Positions 44,612 through 53,675 of a stretch of 64,000 bases of DNA are shown in pieces; within the stretch, counting starts at the first letter, position 1, and each line of letters starts with the position of its first letter. Both the position numbers and the translations under genes were made by a program. The notes under the pieces were generated by a model. That model saw only the letters and a program-made list of their open reading frames with translations. It was not told the origin of the DNA and searched no databases. The DNA comes from CAVRUZ01 sp963724495 (GTDB lineage Bacteria > Actinomycetota > Actinomycetes > Propionibacteriales > DAIQRJ01). The stretch is from the NCBI GenBank assembly GCA_963724495.1, contig CAVRUZ010000002.1:744001-808000 (forward strand). The letters are read 5' to 3'.

Positions 44612-45313
44612 TCAGCGAGTTCGGCCCAGCGGGGCAACTGCTCGAGCCGCCCCGCCCGCTAACGGCGTGACCACGCCAGTTGGGGCCGCGCCGACGACAA
44701 GATCCTCGTGCTCCTCCTCGCTGATGTCGGGCCCGGAGATCGCGTCGCCGCGGTTTGGTCTCTGTAATCCTCACGCTGGGGGCGTGCTACTTCGTGGCTG
44801 CGGGATCGTTTGGGTGAAGGTGTCGGTGACGGCGTACTTGCGGAGCCGGACACTGCCAGTTTCGCGGCGTTCGGTGCCGACTTTCAGCCGTTCTTCGGAC
44901 CTGGTCATGGCGTCGTCGGTGGGGAGGCCGGAGTCATCGCGGCCAGCGGTGTCGTCACTCGAGATGTCGGCCGTCGAGGGGGAACCAGCCTCGTTGGCGA
45001 GCCCGTAGTAGCGGTAGAGCTCGGCTGCCTGGCCTTCCGTGAGGTGATCGCCGGTGGCGCCTCCGTGCCAGGCGTCCTGGACGAAGTCCTTGTCGTAGGC
45101 AACCCACAACTCCTCGCCCCGAACCTCGCTATGGGCCAAAGGCACGAACGACTCGGACGTCCCGAACAGACCGGTCTTGACCGTCACCCACTCGGGCGCG
45201 CCACTCTGGTCGTCCACGTAGAGCTGTTCGGCGCTGCCGATCTTGTTGCCCTGTCGATCGACAACGATGCCGTTTCCTGCGAGTAGCTGCTGAAGGTCTG
45301 GACCGCTGACCAT
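44612..45313 (-). pseudogene. PRC-barrel/DUF2382 stress-type protein, C-terminus frameshifted
   Basis: ATG 45313 opens a PRC-barrel: NGIVVDRQGNKIGSAEQLYV, PEWVTVKTGLFGTSESFVPL. A linker and the start of a DUF2382 domain (ERLKVGTERRETGSVRLRKY) follow. After that the frame closes at 44771, but SHEVARPQRE and then NRGDAISGPDISEEEHEDL, normal DUF2382 pieces, follow in other frames. At least two indels are needed. Intact relatives are actinobacterial stress proteins of unclear role. Confidence 0.7.
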
Positions 45314-45402
45314 TTGGACTCCTTGTAGTAGTGGCTCAAGGTGGCAGCGCATGCGCGGGGGATCCGAACTGCTGCCGTCCGTCGCGACCGCCACACGTCG
45401 GG

Positions 45403-45449
45403 GGGTTGCACCGGTGAAGACGCCCAATGGGGGGCGAGATGACGTTGAC
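45403..45449 (-). repeat. 47-bp upstream module, copy 2
   Basis: Second copy of the 44221-44267 module, 90 bp upstream of the PRC gene start on the same strand. Confidence 0.55.
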
Positions 45450-45589
45450 CGCCCTTCGAATGTGGCTCGGTGTTGCTCGTAGCCCGGCAACCGCGAACGG
45501 CGACCTGCGGACAAAGTCGAGGGCACCCCGTCTCGCTGGATTCAGCGTCACCGGAAAGGACGTGGCCATCCTCCTTTGGGTGTAGCTCG

Positions 45590-45711
45590 CCCCGGTGCGA
45601 AGACTCCGGCCTCGAGGTTGGGGACGTCGACCCAGGTCGTGGCCTGTTGCACGTGTTCCGACAGACCTACCCCGGTCGTGGCGGTCGGGTGAACGAAGGA
45701 GACCAAGGGTC
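45590..45711 (+). pseudogene. Tyrosine integrase fragment
   Basis: SGLEVGDVDPGRGLLHVFRQ and then TYPGRGG match the intact integrase at 62360-62440 (SGLEVGDVDLGRGLFHVFRQ) almost residue for residue. Only about 40 residues remain; the active-site R, H and Y boxes are absent. It is fused in frame to an EAL-domain fragment, which shows recombination between unrelated genes. Confidence 0.65.
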
Positions 45712-46155
45712 GATCGGCACCTCGGATCTCCTGCCCTTCATCGACCAGCAGATCCGGGAAGCACACGCCGACCCAGCCAACCTCGTCTTCGAGATAACCG
45801 AGACCGCGCTCATGCACGACATCACCGCCGGCGAAGCCTTCGCGCGTGGGCTGGCATCACTCGGGTGCGGGTTGGCCCTCGACGACTTCGGCACCGGCTT
45901 TGGCAGCTTCAGGTACCTAAGAAGCTGCCCATCACCCACTTGAAGATCGATATCGAGTTCGTCCGCGACCTGGTCACCAGCCACGACAGCCTTCACGTCA
46001 TCAAAGCAATCGTCAGCCTGGCCCGGGCCTTCGGTCTCAAGACGATCGCGGAGGGCATCGAAGACGAACCGACTCTGGCCCTGTTGCGGGCCGAGGGCGT
46101 GGACTTCGCCCAAGGATTTCACCTTGGACGCCCCAAGCCCGCGATTAACGTCTGA
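45712..46155 (+). pseudogene. EAL-domain (c-di-GMP phosphodiesterase) C-terminal fragment
   Basis: The sequence ADPANLVFEITETALMHD, LALDDFGTGFGSFRYL and, one frame over, THLKIDIEFVRDL with KTIAEGIEDEPTLALLRAEGVDFAQGFHLG is the second half of an EAL domain, including loop 6 and the catalytic Lys and late Glu. The N-terminal half with the EAL motif itself is missing, and one indel lies near 45918. It cannot be active. Confidence 0.75.
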
Positions 46156-46305
46156 CGCTTCTGTCTGCCGGCGGTTGACCTCGCATCTCCCTTCCACGGC
46201 GGGGCACTGTCGGGTCGAGAGGACAAGCCAACCTCTGCCGCCGTCACATGGCGCGAAGATCCACCACGGTAAACACGCCAGGGAGGTGGACTTGAGGGCA
46301 GTCAC

Positions 46306-47309
46306 TCAGTCATCGTCGGGGTCCCGGTCGCGCGCCAGGCGGTCACGCCTGTCCTCCTCGCGCTTGGAGTAGGCAGCGGCGCGAATCGCCTCGTCAGACT
46401 CCAGAGCGGACCCGAGCCCGCCGCCGACAGTTGCGGCTGACGCGACAAACCAGGCCAGGATGAAAAGGTCGCCGTAGCCGAGCGAAGCGTTGATGCTTTC
46501 GCCCATCACGGCTGGGTCGAGAATGAAGAATGCCCATGCCAGATTCAGCAGGTAGAGAGCGATGTAGCAGATGAGCACGCCAGCCATCAAGGTCAGCACG
46601 GTCGAGGCGTTGTAGAGGCGTGACCTCTCCCGCGCCTGCGGGGAGTCGTCGTCGGGGCGGTCCCAAAGCTCGCCGTCGATCACGAGCCAGCCGACGACGA
46701 GGGCGATGGAACCGATCATCGCGACCACCAGGCGCCACCACGACAACGAACTCGCCAGCTGCCAGACGGTCGAGTTGATCGTGGCCACCGCGCCGGTCGT
46801 CAGTGCTGCCACGAGCGCAGACTTCAGGCCCGGGACCAACAGCCACGGACGGTTGGCGAGCACCATCCCCATCAGCAGGCGCCAGCGGCCCCGCAGCTGC
46901 GGAAGGGCAACACGCTGCTCGTTCTCCACAGTCGGGTCCGCCATGGCGCCGACCAGCGAACGCACCGCCCGACGCGTGCGCGTGTGCATACGAAGTCCGC
47001 CCAACGCAGGCAGTGACAAGACCGCAGCTCGTTGCTCTGGATCGGTCTCGACCAGCAAGTGCCGGCCCTCGCGGTCGTGGAGTGGAAGTTCGGTCAGGCC
47101 GACGACGAGGTCCCAGTTCTGCTCGCGGGCCCGGTATTGCAGTCGACCCACAGCCTTCTGGACGTCCTCGGAGCCGGTCGTGAACGGTTCACTCACGACG
47201 GTGATGTCCCACGCGGCGCCGCCGTCAACCGGGGTCAGGTCGGTGAGACGTCGGCGATCTCGGTGGGCGCGGCTGGATCAGCAACGAGTCCAACGCGCAA
47301 CGGCTCCAC
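46306..47309 (-). pseudogene. Actinobacterial membrane protein, frameshifted near its N-terminus
   Basis: The in-frame part from ATG 47196 is 296 residues with four C-terminal spans (about 118-232) preceded by a soluble region (WDLVVGLTELPLHDREGRHLLVETD). Upstream, EPLRVGLVADPAAPTEIADV and then LTDLTPVDGGAAWDITVVSE give the normal N-terminus in two frames, starting at GTG 47309. One indel lies near 47240. Translation from 47196 would give a shortened product. Function unknown. Confidence 0.65.
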
Positions 47310-47504
47310 GCCCGTGTAGTACCCACAACGGCCGCAACGACTCACAAGGTCGCGTCGAGCGGATCGGGTGAGGGCCTGGTTCACGAGGCCCTGCGGGATC
47401 CGGCCGATACTGCTAACACGGCCGGGCATACGGGCCGCTCCTTCTAGACCACGGGGAGGTCCCTCGCCGATGGACTGTCGTGGCCCGCCACGCTTCTCAT
47501 TTAC

Positions 47505-47877
47505 TCGGGCGATTTGCGGGCCGCCCTAAGACGGATGTGTTACTCGGCCGGGTCGCCCAAGCCCTGTTGCACACCCTTCCTGGGTGGTGGGCTGGGTGAG
47601 CGCTCAGGATGGCCAGGCGGGCGTGGACTCGCTGCCTGCGTGGTTGGTCGGGTGGGCCGACGATGAAGGGCTGGACCTGTCGCCGCTGTCTGCCCGGACA
47701 ACTCGCCAGGTCTGTGACCGATTGGTGTCGCGGGACTTCGATGCCTGGTCCGAAGCGTTTGCCCGGGTCGGCAATCGCCTATCCATCCCGCTACAGGGCT
47801 TCCTCGCAGATCGTGGACGCGCTGACTGGCGAGATCTCTCGTCCTACGGCAGCAGCAATGAGCCGCTGGGAATCACC
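47505..47877 (+). pseudogene. Truncated Rep gene with its upstream region
   Basis: This segment is homologous to 59998-60370: both share a conserved upstream block (GGCGATT, CGGGCC, TAGACGG, TGTGT, GGTGGTG) and the Rep start region (SARTTRQVCDRLVSRDFDAWSEAFARVGN against SAQTAQQVRDRLVSRDFDAWSEALSRVGN). Similarity stops exactly at the aldo/keto reductase stop codon at 47880. It is a remnant of a second rolling-circle element. Confidence 0.7.
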
Positions 47878-47879
47878 TG

Positions 47880-48878
47880 CTACAGGTTGGTCATCGCTTC
47901 GGTCGCTTCCGCGTAACGGCCACCCTGGACCGGGATGGTGTCGGCGGCCTCGGTGATCTCGGTGAGTTCATCGGCACTCAGTGCGAGGTCCGCGGCCCCG
48001 ATGTTCTCCTCGACCCGATGCAGCTTCGTAGTGCCGGGAATGGGCACGATCCAGGGCTTCTGGGCCAGCAACCAGGCGAGCGCGACCTGGCCCGGAGTGG
48101 CATCGTGGCGAGCAGCAATACCGGTCAGCAGGTCGACGACAGCCTGGTTGTGCTGCATGGCTTCTGGGGAGAATCGTGGGATGGTGGCCCGGATGTCGTT
48201 GCCTGCATCGAAGCTCGCGGTGGCTTTGATCGTGCCGGTGAGGAATCCCTTGCCCAGTGGGCTGTCGGGGACGAACCCGATCCCCAACTGCTCACACGTG
48301 GCGAGCACTTCTTGCTCTGGGCGCCGCCACCAGATCGAGTATTCGCTTTGCACAGCGGTCACTGGCTGGATCGCGTGGGCGCGGCGGATCGTCGCCGCGG
48401 CGGCCTCGGACATACCGAAATGCTTGACCTTGCCGGCTTCGATGAGCTCCTTGACCGCGCCGGCGACGTCCTCGATCGGGACGTCCGGATCCACCCGATG
48501 TTGGTAGTAGAGGTCGAGGGCGTCGACACCCAGTCGCGCCAGCGACCCGTCGACGACGTGCTTGATGCTGTCCGGTTGGCTGGTCACGCGCCCGCGCGGC
48601 TTGCGGGTAGCCGAGTCGATGTCGAAGCCGAACTTGGTGGCGATCACGACCTGCCCCGGGTAGGGAGCGAGCGCTTCACCGACGAGCTCCTCGTTGGCGT
48701 AGGGACCGTAGATCTCCGCTGTGTCGAAGAACGTGACCCCGCGATCGACGGCGCCGCGGATGAGCGCGATCATCTCAGTCCGGTCAGGTGAGCCGCCGTA
48801 CCCGCCGGACATGGTCATACAACCCAGCCCGATTGCCGAGACCTCAAGTCCGCTCATCCCCAAGACGCGTGTGTCCAT
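47880..48878 (-). CDS. Aldo/keto reductase
   Basis: A 332-residue NADPH-dependent reductase: VSAIGLGCMTMSGGYGG, catalytic Tyr in FFDTAEIYGPYANEELVGEAL, Lys in VVIATKFGFD, His in YYQHRVDPDVPIEDV and the cofactor end PIPGTTKLHRVEENIGA. This is the YakC/AKR13-like pattern. The stop codon abuts a truncated Rep gene. Confidence 0.9.
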   Translation of the reverse strand: MDTRVLGMSGLEVSAIGLGCMTMSGGYGGSPDRTEMIALIRGAVDRGVTFFDTAEIYGPYANEELVGEALAPYPGQVVIATKFGFDIDSATRKPRGRVTSQPDSIKHVVDGSLARLGVDALDLYYQHRVDPDVPIEDVAGAVKELIEAGKVKHFGMSEAAAATIRRAHAIQPVTAVQSEYSIWWRRPEQEVLATCEQLGIGFVPDSPLGKGFLTGTIKATASFDAGNDIRATIPRFSPEAMQHNQAVVDLLTGIAARHDATPGQVALAWLLAQKPWIVPIPGTTKLHRVEENIGAADLALSADELTEITEAADTIPVQGGRYAEATEAMTNL

Positions 48879-49121
48879 CGCTCAGCTCCTCGGCCGGTGC
48901 ACCATCGTTCCCTTACGCCTTCCTGCCGAGTGAGCCTAGGGACCGTTGCGACCGTGTGGCAGGCCCTGGCAATACCTCCCTGAGGCCCTGGACCTAGGCG
49001 TCGTGCCGGCAACGGGCAGCTCCTGTGGCTGGCGCCCAGGCAGATCGTGGACACCCTTGACGGTGGTCAGTCCGAGAACGGAAAGCCTTTCCAGTCCGGT
49101 GGTGTCGCCGGTGGCGCGCGC

Positions 49122-49967
49122 TCAGCTGTGGTCGTGGGCGAGGCTGCTGGACAGGTCACGGTGGGCGCTGGCCTGCGACAGCAAGAGCTGCGCTTTGGCC
49201 TCGAAGGCCTTGACCGCGTCGGCGCCGGCCGCAAAGCGGAACGGGGGTTCCTCGAGGGCCGCGAGCTGGACCAGCGCGCGTGCGAGCTTGGCGGGATCGC
49301 CGCCCTGCTTGCCGTCCATGCTCCGCCATGCGGCGACCGTCTGGGTGGTGCGCTGGCCGTAGTCGTCGATCGAGGGTTCGGCGAACTGAGTGGATTGCGG
49401 CGTGAGCAGTTCGGTGCGAAAGAACCCTGGCTCCACGAGCATTGTGCGGATTCCAAACGGGGCGACTTCGGGCGCCAGTCCCTCCATGAAGCCTTCGACG
49501 CCGAACTTCGAGGCAGCATAGGCGCTCACGAACTCACCCTCAGCCACTATCCCCGCCGTTGAAGAGATCGTCATGACCAGGCCTGAGCGCTGGGCCCGCA
49601 GCTGCGGGAGCGCGGCGCGGATCACGTTGACCGGGCCGAAGAACGTGGTCTCGATCTGGGCACGGAAGTCTTCCGGGGGCATCTCCTCGAAGAATCCCGC
49701 CTGAAAGCTGCCCGCGTTGTTGACCAGCACATCGAGGCGGCCGAAACGGTCCACCGCGCTGCGAACCGCTTCCTCTGCTGCAGTGGGTTCGGTGACGTCG
49801 AGTGCCACAGGCAGGAGGTCGTCGTACTCCCCCAAGGCCTCAGTGATGCTCTTGGGCCTGCGAGCAGTGGCGACCACGGCGTGGCCAGCGGCCAGCGCCG
49901 CCTTCGCGATGTCGACTCCCAGCCCTCGGCCCGCACCCGTGATCAGCCATACCTGCTTGTCAGTCAT
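49122..49967 (-). CDS. Short-chain dehydrogenase/reductase
   Basis: A 281-residue classical SDR: cofactor loop TGAGRGLGVDIAK, DVTEP, VLVNNAGSFQAG, catalytic Ser in MTISSTAG and YAASKFGVEG. ATG 49967 overlaps the stop of the upstream regulator gene, so the two are translated together. The regulator and SDR face an alcohol dehydrogenase and exporter across a palindromic operator. Confidence 0.9.
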   Translation of the reverse strand: MTDKQVWLITGAGRGLGVDIAKAALAAGHAVVATARRPKSITEALGEYDDLLPVALDVTEPTAAEEAVRSAVDRFGRLDVLVNNAGSFQAGFFEEMPPEDFRAQIETTFFGPVNVIRAALPQLRAQRSGLVMTISSTAGIVAEGEFVSAYAASKFGVEGFMEGLAPEVAPFGIRTMLVEPGFFRTELLTPQSTQFAEPSIDDYGQRTTQTVAAWRSMDGKQGGDPAKLARALVQLAALEEPPFRFAAGADAVKAFEAKAQLLLSQASAHRDLSSSLAHDHS

Positions 49968-50865
49968 CGGTGCCCCTTGTGTAGACGTGCTCGCGGATAG
50001 TGGCCTCGGTCTGGGTTGTCGTCCAGGACGCGAGGAGGTCGAGGGCATGTGCGGTGGGTGAGCCTGGCTCGGCGGCGTAGAGGGTGAGGGTGAGGCCGGG
50101 TTCGGAGACCAGCTCGACGCTTTCGTAGGCCAATTCGAGGTTGCCCACGTCGTGATGGTGGAAGCGCTTGGTGCCGGCGCCGTGGGCCCGGACGTTGTGG
50201 GTGCTCCAGCGTCGGCGGAAGTCGTTGCTGCGCGTGGACAGTTCTCCGACGAGGTCGTGGAGGTCCTTGTCGTGGGGGTCGCGGCCGGCTTCGGTGCGCA
50301 GAATGGCAACGCAGATGTCGGCGGCGCCGTCCCAGTCGGGGTAGAAGTCCCGGGCGGCATCGAGGTCGAGGAAGGTGAAGCGAGCGAAGTTGGGCGGAGC
50401 GTCCGCCGACCTGTCGTAGAGGGCAGCGTGCATGGCCCGGCCCAGGTGGTTGACAGCGAGCAGGTCCATGCGTCCGTTGCGGACGATCGCCGGTGCGGTG
50501 AACGCGTCGAGCACCCATTGCAGGCTGGGTCGCGTTGTCCAGCGCTTGCCCGGTCGGCGGCGGGCACGCATGCCGGCGCTGGTGCCGTCAGCGGCATGTG
50601 CCAGGTGGAACAGATGGGCCCGTTCGGCGTCGTCGAGCTGCAGGGCGCGGGCGATCGCATCGAGAATGGAGGCGGAGACGCCGCCGATGGCTCCGCGTTC
50701 GAGCTTGGAGTAGTACTCGACGCTGACCCCGGCAAGCACCGCGACCTCACCCCGCCGCAACCCCGGCACTCGACGGGCGCCGACATCCGGCATGCCTGCT
50801 TGCTGCGGGGTGATCTTGGCTCGCCGGGAGACGAGGAACTCACGGACCTCTGCCCTGTTATCCAC
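49960..50865 (-). CDS. XRE-family regulator with MmyB-like ligand domain
   Basis: About 301 residues from GTG 50865. The helix-turn-helix is VPGLRRGEVAVLAGVSVEYYSKLERG, the hallmark of actinobacterial MmyB-type regulators. The rest is the PAS-like MmyB domain (VRNGRMDLLAVNHLGRAMHA, FHHHDVGNLELAYESVEL) that binds a small or fatty ligand. Likely represses or activates both its own operon with the SDR and the divergent ADH-MFS pair. Confidence 0.85.
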   Translation of the reverse strand: MDNRAEVREFLVSRRAKITPQQAGMPDVGARRVPGLRRGEVAVLAGVSVEYYSKLERGAIGGVSASILDAIARALQLDDAERAHLFHLAHAADGTSAGMRARRRPGKRWTTRPSLQWVLDAFTAPAIVRNGRMDLLAVNHLGRAMHAALYDRSADAPPNFARFTFLDLDAARDFYPDWDGAADICVAILRTEAGRDPHDKDLHDLVGELSTRSNDFRRRWSTHNVRAHGAGTKRFHHHDVGNLELAYESVELVSEPGLTLTLYAAEPGSPTAHALDLLASWTTTQTEATIREHVYTRGTDD

Positions 50866-50968
50866 AGCAGCGACGTTACGACGGCTCGCGCCGGTGTGGG
50901 ATGCCCTGTCAGTACACGTCTTCATAGAGACTCCCCCGCCCATTCGCAGCCGGGTTGAGTGAAGCCAG

Positions 50969-50988
50969 TGAGCCGTCCTGACGGCTCA
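50969..50988. promoter_or_regulatory. Perfect 20-bp operator palindrome
   Basis: TGAGCCGTC at 50969-50977 is exactly inverted at 50980-50988 with a 2-bp spacer. It lies in the 159-bp space between the regulator start and the divergent alcohol dehydrogenase, 36 bp before the latter's ATG, and is the natural target for the XRE regulator. Confidence 0.6.
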
Positions 50989-51024
50989 GTCGACTAACCA
51001 GACTGACGCGAGGAGACCACCAAC

Positions 51025-52051
51025 ATGCGTGGTGTTGTCATGTACGCCCCCGGTGACGTCCGAGTTGAGGATCGGCCCGAACCGACGATCTTGAAGCCGA
51101 CGGACGCGGTCATCCGGCTGGCGGCAACCTGCATCTGCGGGTCGGACCTGTGGCCGTACCGGGGAGCGGATGAGATCACCGAGCCGCGACCGATGGGCCA
51201 TGAGTACGCCGGGCATCGTCGAGGAGGTCGGCTCCGACGTCACCACCGTCCGGCCGGGCCAATTCGTCGTCGGATCGTTCTCCACCTCGGACAACACATG
51301 CGAAATCTGTCGGGCCGGGTACCAGACCTCGTGCATCAACAGCGAGGCGTTCGGTCCCACCGGGGCCGCTCAGGCGCAGCGGATGCGCGTGCCGCTAGCC
51401 GACGGGACGCTGGTCGCCACCCCTGACGTGCCAGACCCTGAGCTGGTGCCGGACTTCCTGGCCGCCTCCGACGTCCTGGGCACCGGCTGGTTCGCCGCCG
51501 TCGCCGCGCAAGCTGGACCGGGCAAGACCGTTGCGGTGGTCGGTGACGGGGCCGTTGGGCTGCTCGGAGTGATGGCTGCGCAGCAGCTCGGCGCGGAGCG
51601 GATCATCGCCATGAGCCGGCACAAGCCGCGACAGCAGTTGGCGCTGGAGTTCGGCGCTACCGACATCGTCACCGAACGTGGCGACGCTGGCGTCGAGCAG
51701 GTCAAGGCTCTGACCGATGGACTGGGAGCGCAGTCGGTGATCGAAGCCGTCGGCACCCAGGAATCGATGATGCAGGCCATCCGCTCGACCCGGCCTGGTG
51801 GCCACGTCGGCTACGTCGGCGTCAGCCACGACGTAGCGCTCCCTGGAGACGAACTGTTCTTCTCCCACGTCCATCTGCACGGCGGACCAGCCCCCGTACG
51901 CCAATACCTCCCCGACCTGATGGACCGGATCTGGAACCGCACCATCCGCCCCGGCAAGGTCTTCGACTTGGAACTCCCGCTCGATGAGGCGGCCGCGGGA
52001 TACCGCGCCATGGACTCGCGAGAGGCCATCAAAGTCCTGCTCACCCCATGA
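51025..52051 (+). pseudogene. Zinc-dependent alcohol dehydrogenase, frameshifted
   Basis: ATG 51025 follows GAGGAG. The first frame gives RGVVMYAPGDVRVEDRPEP and TCICGSDLWPYRGADEI, with the catalytic-zinc Cys and the GHEY motif. At about 51205-51212 the frame shifts by one base. The second frame resumes at GIVEEVGSDVTTVRPGQFVV, has a CEICRAGYQTSC structural region, the cofactor loop VVGDGAVGLLG and a normal end at 52051. One extra base in a run of Gs would explain it. Confidence 0.82.
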
Positions 52052-53295
52052 ACGTGACCCAAGACCACGCGGTTCCGCATCTGGGCTACGCGCCGGATTG
52101 CGAGTACCTGGGTGACCGGCCGGAGTCGGTGCGGGAGGACAACCGAATCAAGGCCAAGCTCACGTCGGCGTTGGTCGCGACTGTCGTCTTTCTCACCGCG
52201 ATCGCGCCGTTGGCCACCGACATGTACGTGCCGGCGTTTCCGCAGGTCGCGGTCGACCTGTCGGCGACTGCCACCCAAGTCCAGCTCACCCTGACTACGT
52301 TTTTCGTCGGCATGGCGCTAGGTCAGCTGATCGGTGGTCCTGTCTCGGACCAGCTCGGCCGTCGGCGTCTCCTGATCGGTGCTGTCCTGGTAACGACGCT
52401 GGCGTCCGTGGTGTGTGCGTTCGCCCCGTCGATCACGATCATGATGGCCGCTCGGCTGGTTCAAGGTTTCGCTGGTGGCTGGGCGATGGTGATCGGTCGG
52501 GCGGTGATTGTTGACCTCGCCACCGGGGCTCAATTGGTCCGAGTGTTGAACGTCATCGCCGCTGTGGGCGGGATCGCGCCCGTGGTCGGGCCACTGGTGG
52601 GCGCGGTGATCCTGCAGCTGTCGCATTGGCGCGTGTCGTTCTGGGTCGTCGCGCTCCTCGGGCTGGTGATGACCCTCGCCGTCATTGCTGCCGTCCCGGA
52701 GTCACTGCCGCCCGAGCGTCGACATGGCGGCGGCCTCCGGAGCTTCCTGGTAGCCGGACGACAGGTGCTCGGGAACCGCACCTACGTGGGCTACCTCGTC
52801 GTGGCGGGTTCGGCCATGGGTGCCCTGTTCGCCTACGTCGCCACCTCCGCATTCGTGCTGCAGTCGATGAACGGACTGTCGCCAATCGCCTACTCAGTCG
52901 ACTTCGCCGCCAATGCTGTCGGCATGACCGTGGCTGCCCTGGTCGCTGCCCGACTCGCGGGCCGGGTCGATACCCGCCAGGTCATACTCGTCGGCCAGAT
53001 CGCCGCCCTCGCCGCCGGTGTTGCCATGCTGGCCGGAGCGCTCTGGCTCGACACCCCTCTCATCGTCGCACTCGTCTGCTTCTTCGTCCTGATGACAGCC
53101 CAAGGCTTGATCGGACCCAACGGTGGTGCCCTCGCCTCCGCCGCCGTACCTGACCACCCCGGCACCGGGTCCGCCGTTCTTGGGTTCGTCCAGTGGGTCG
53201 CCGCCGGCACCATCGCCCCCATCGCCGGACTCGGCGGCGAACACACCGCCATCCCCATGGCCACCCTCATGATCGCGGGCGCGGGGCCTCCATGA
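52048..53295 (+). CDS. MFS drug-resistance transporter (Bcr/CflA type), last codons frameshifted
   Basis: A roughly 415-residue exporter with about eleven hydrophobic spans and the MFS loop motif PVSDQLGRRRLLIG; ATDMYVPAFPQVA and MMAARLVQGFAGGW fit the Bcr/CflA group. ATG overlaps the dehydrogenase stop (ATGA). After LMIAGAG the frame ends early, whereas the neighbouring frame continues SMIGLLVVARPQRSRGRP to 53345, completing the last helix. A single indel near 53282-53290 is likely. Confidence 0.82.
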   Translation: MNVTQDHAVPHLGYAPDCEYLGDRPESVREDNRIKAKLTSALVATVVFLTAIAPLATDMYVPAFPQVAVDLSATATQVQLTLTTFFVGMALGQLIGGPVSDQLGRRRLLIGAVLVTTLASVVCAFAPSITIMMAARLVQGFAGGWAMVIGRAVIVDLATGAQLVRVLNVIAAVGGIAPVVGPLVGAVILQLSHWRVSFWVVALLGLVMTLAVIAAVPESLPPERRHGGGLRSFLVAGRQVLGNRTYVGYLVVAGSAMGALFAYVATSAFVLQSMNGLSPIAYSVDFAANAVGMTVAALVAARLAGRVDTRQVILVGQIAALAAGVAMLAGALWLDTPLIVALVCFFVLMTAQGLIGPNGGALASAAVPDHPGTGSAVLGFVQWVAAGTIAPIAGLGGEHTAIPMATLMIAGAGPP

Positions 53296-53402
53296 TCGGA
53301 CTGCTCGTCGTCGCCCGACCGCAGCGTTCACGTGGGAGGCCGTGAGTCAGCGCTAGTCGTCCAGGATGGCCGCTTCGCCATGTCCGATGCGGGAAGGTGA
53401 GT

Positions 53403-53448
53403 TGGTCGGGCTGACAGGATTCGAACCTGCGACCCCTTTGACCCCCAG
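53403..53448 (-). repeat. tRNA-Pro 3' copy (left attachment site of the middle element)
   Basis: This 46-bp segment equals the tRNA-Pro 3' part, including the CCA end, T-arm and anticodon loop, apart from one inserted T. It has no acceptor 5' half, so it is not a tRNA gene. It bounds the unit that ends at 57449. Confidence 0.8.
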
Positions 53449-53544
53449 CCATCGGCAGCGCGTCCGGGCGAATCCGCCCACGTCCGATTCACGCTCAGAC
53501 ACTGGGGATCCGACATCGACGGACACCGGCCGACAGCACCTAAT

Positions 53545-53566
53545 GGTGTACAAAAAACGTGTGCAA
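53545..53566 (+). repeat. Left pair of putative integrase arm sites
   Basis: GGTGTACAA (53545-53553) and CGTGTGCAA (53558-53566) start 13 bp apart. The same 9-bp motif occurs as an exact 13-bp tandem repeat at the right end of the same element. Confidence 0.55.
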
Positions 53567-53569
53567 ACT

Positions 53570-53585
53570 TGTCAGCATGCTGACA
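53570..53585. promoter_or_regulatory. Perfect 16-bp palindrome TGTCAGCATGCTGACA
   Basis: It directly follows the left arm-type repeats, and flanking bases (AAC...GTT) extend the symmetry with one mismatch. It is operator-like, possibly for a lost repressor, and may overlap the element's integration complex. Confidence 0.45.
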
Positions 53586-53675
53586 CGTTCCGCAGGGGTA
53601 GCTGCGGAACCAGCGAGCGACACGCAGGCCGTGGGTGTCTGACCATGCGGTCAAGAACCCCTTACGATCCGTGCC

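Noticed and set aside
49122..50843. A 573-codon frame ending in the SDR
   Set aside because: The first half is the shadow of the XRE regulator gene in another frame; the SDR starts at ATG 49967.
53403..53448. A second tRNA-Pro gene
   Set aside because: Only the 3' part is present, with an extra base in the anticodon arm; the 5' acceptor and D-arm are missing.
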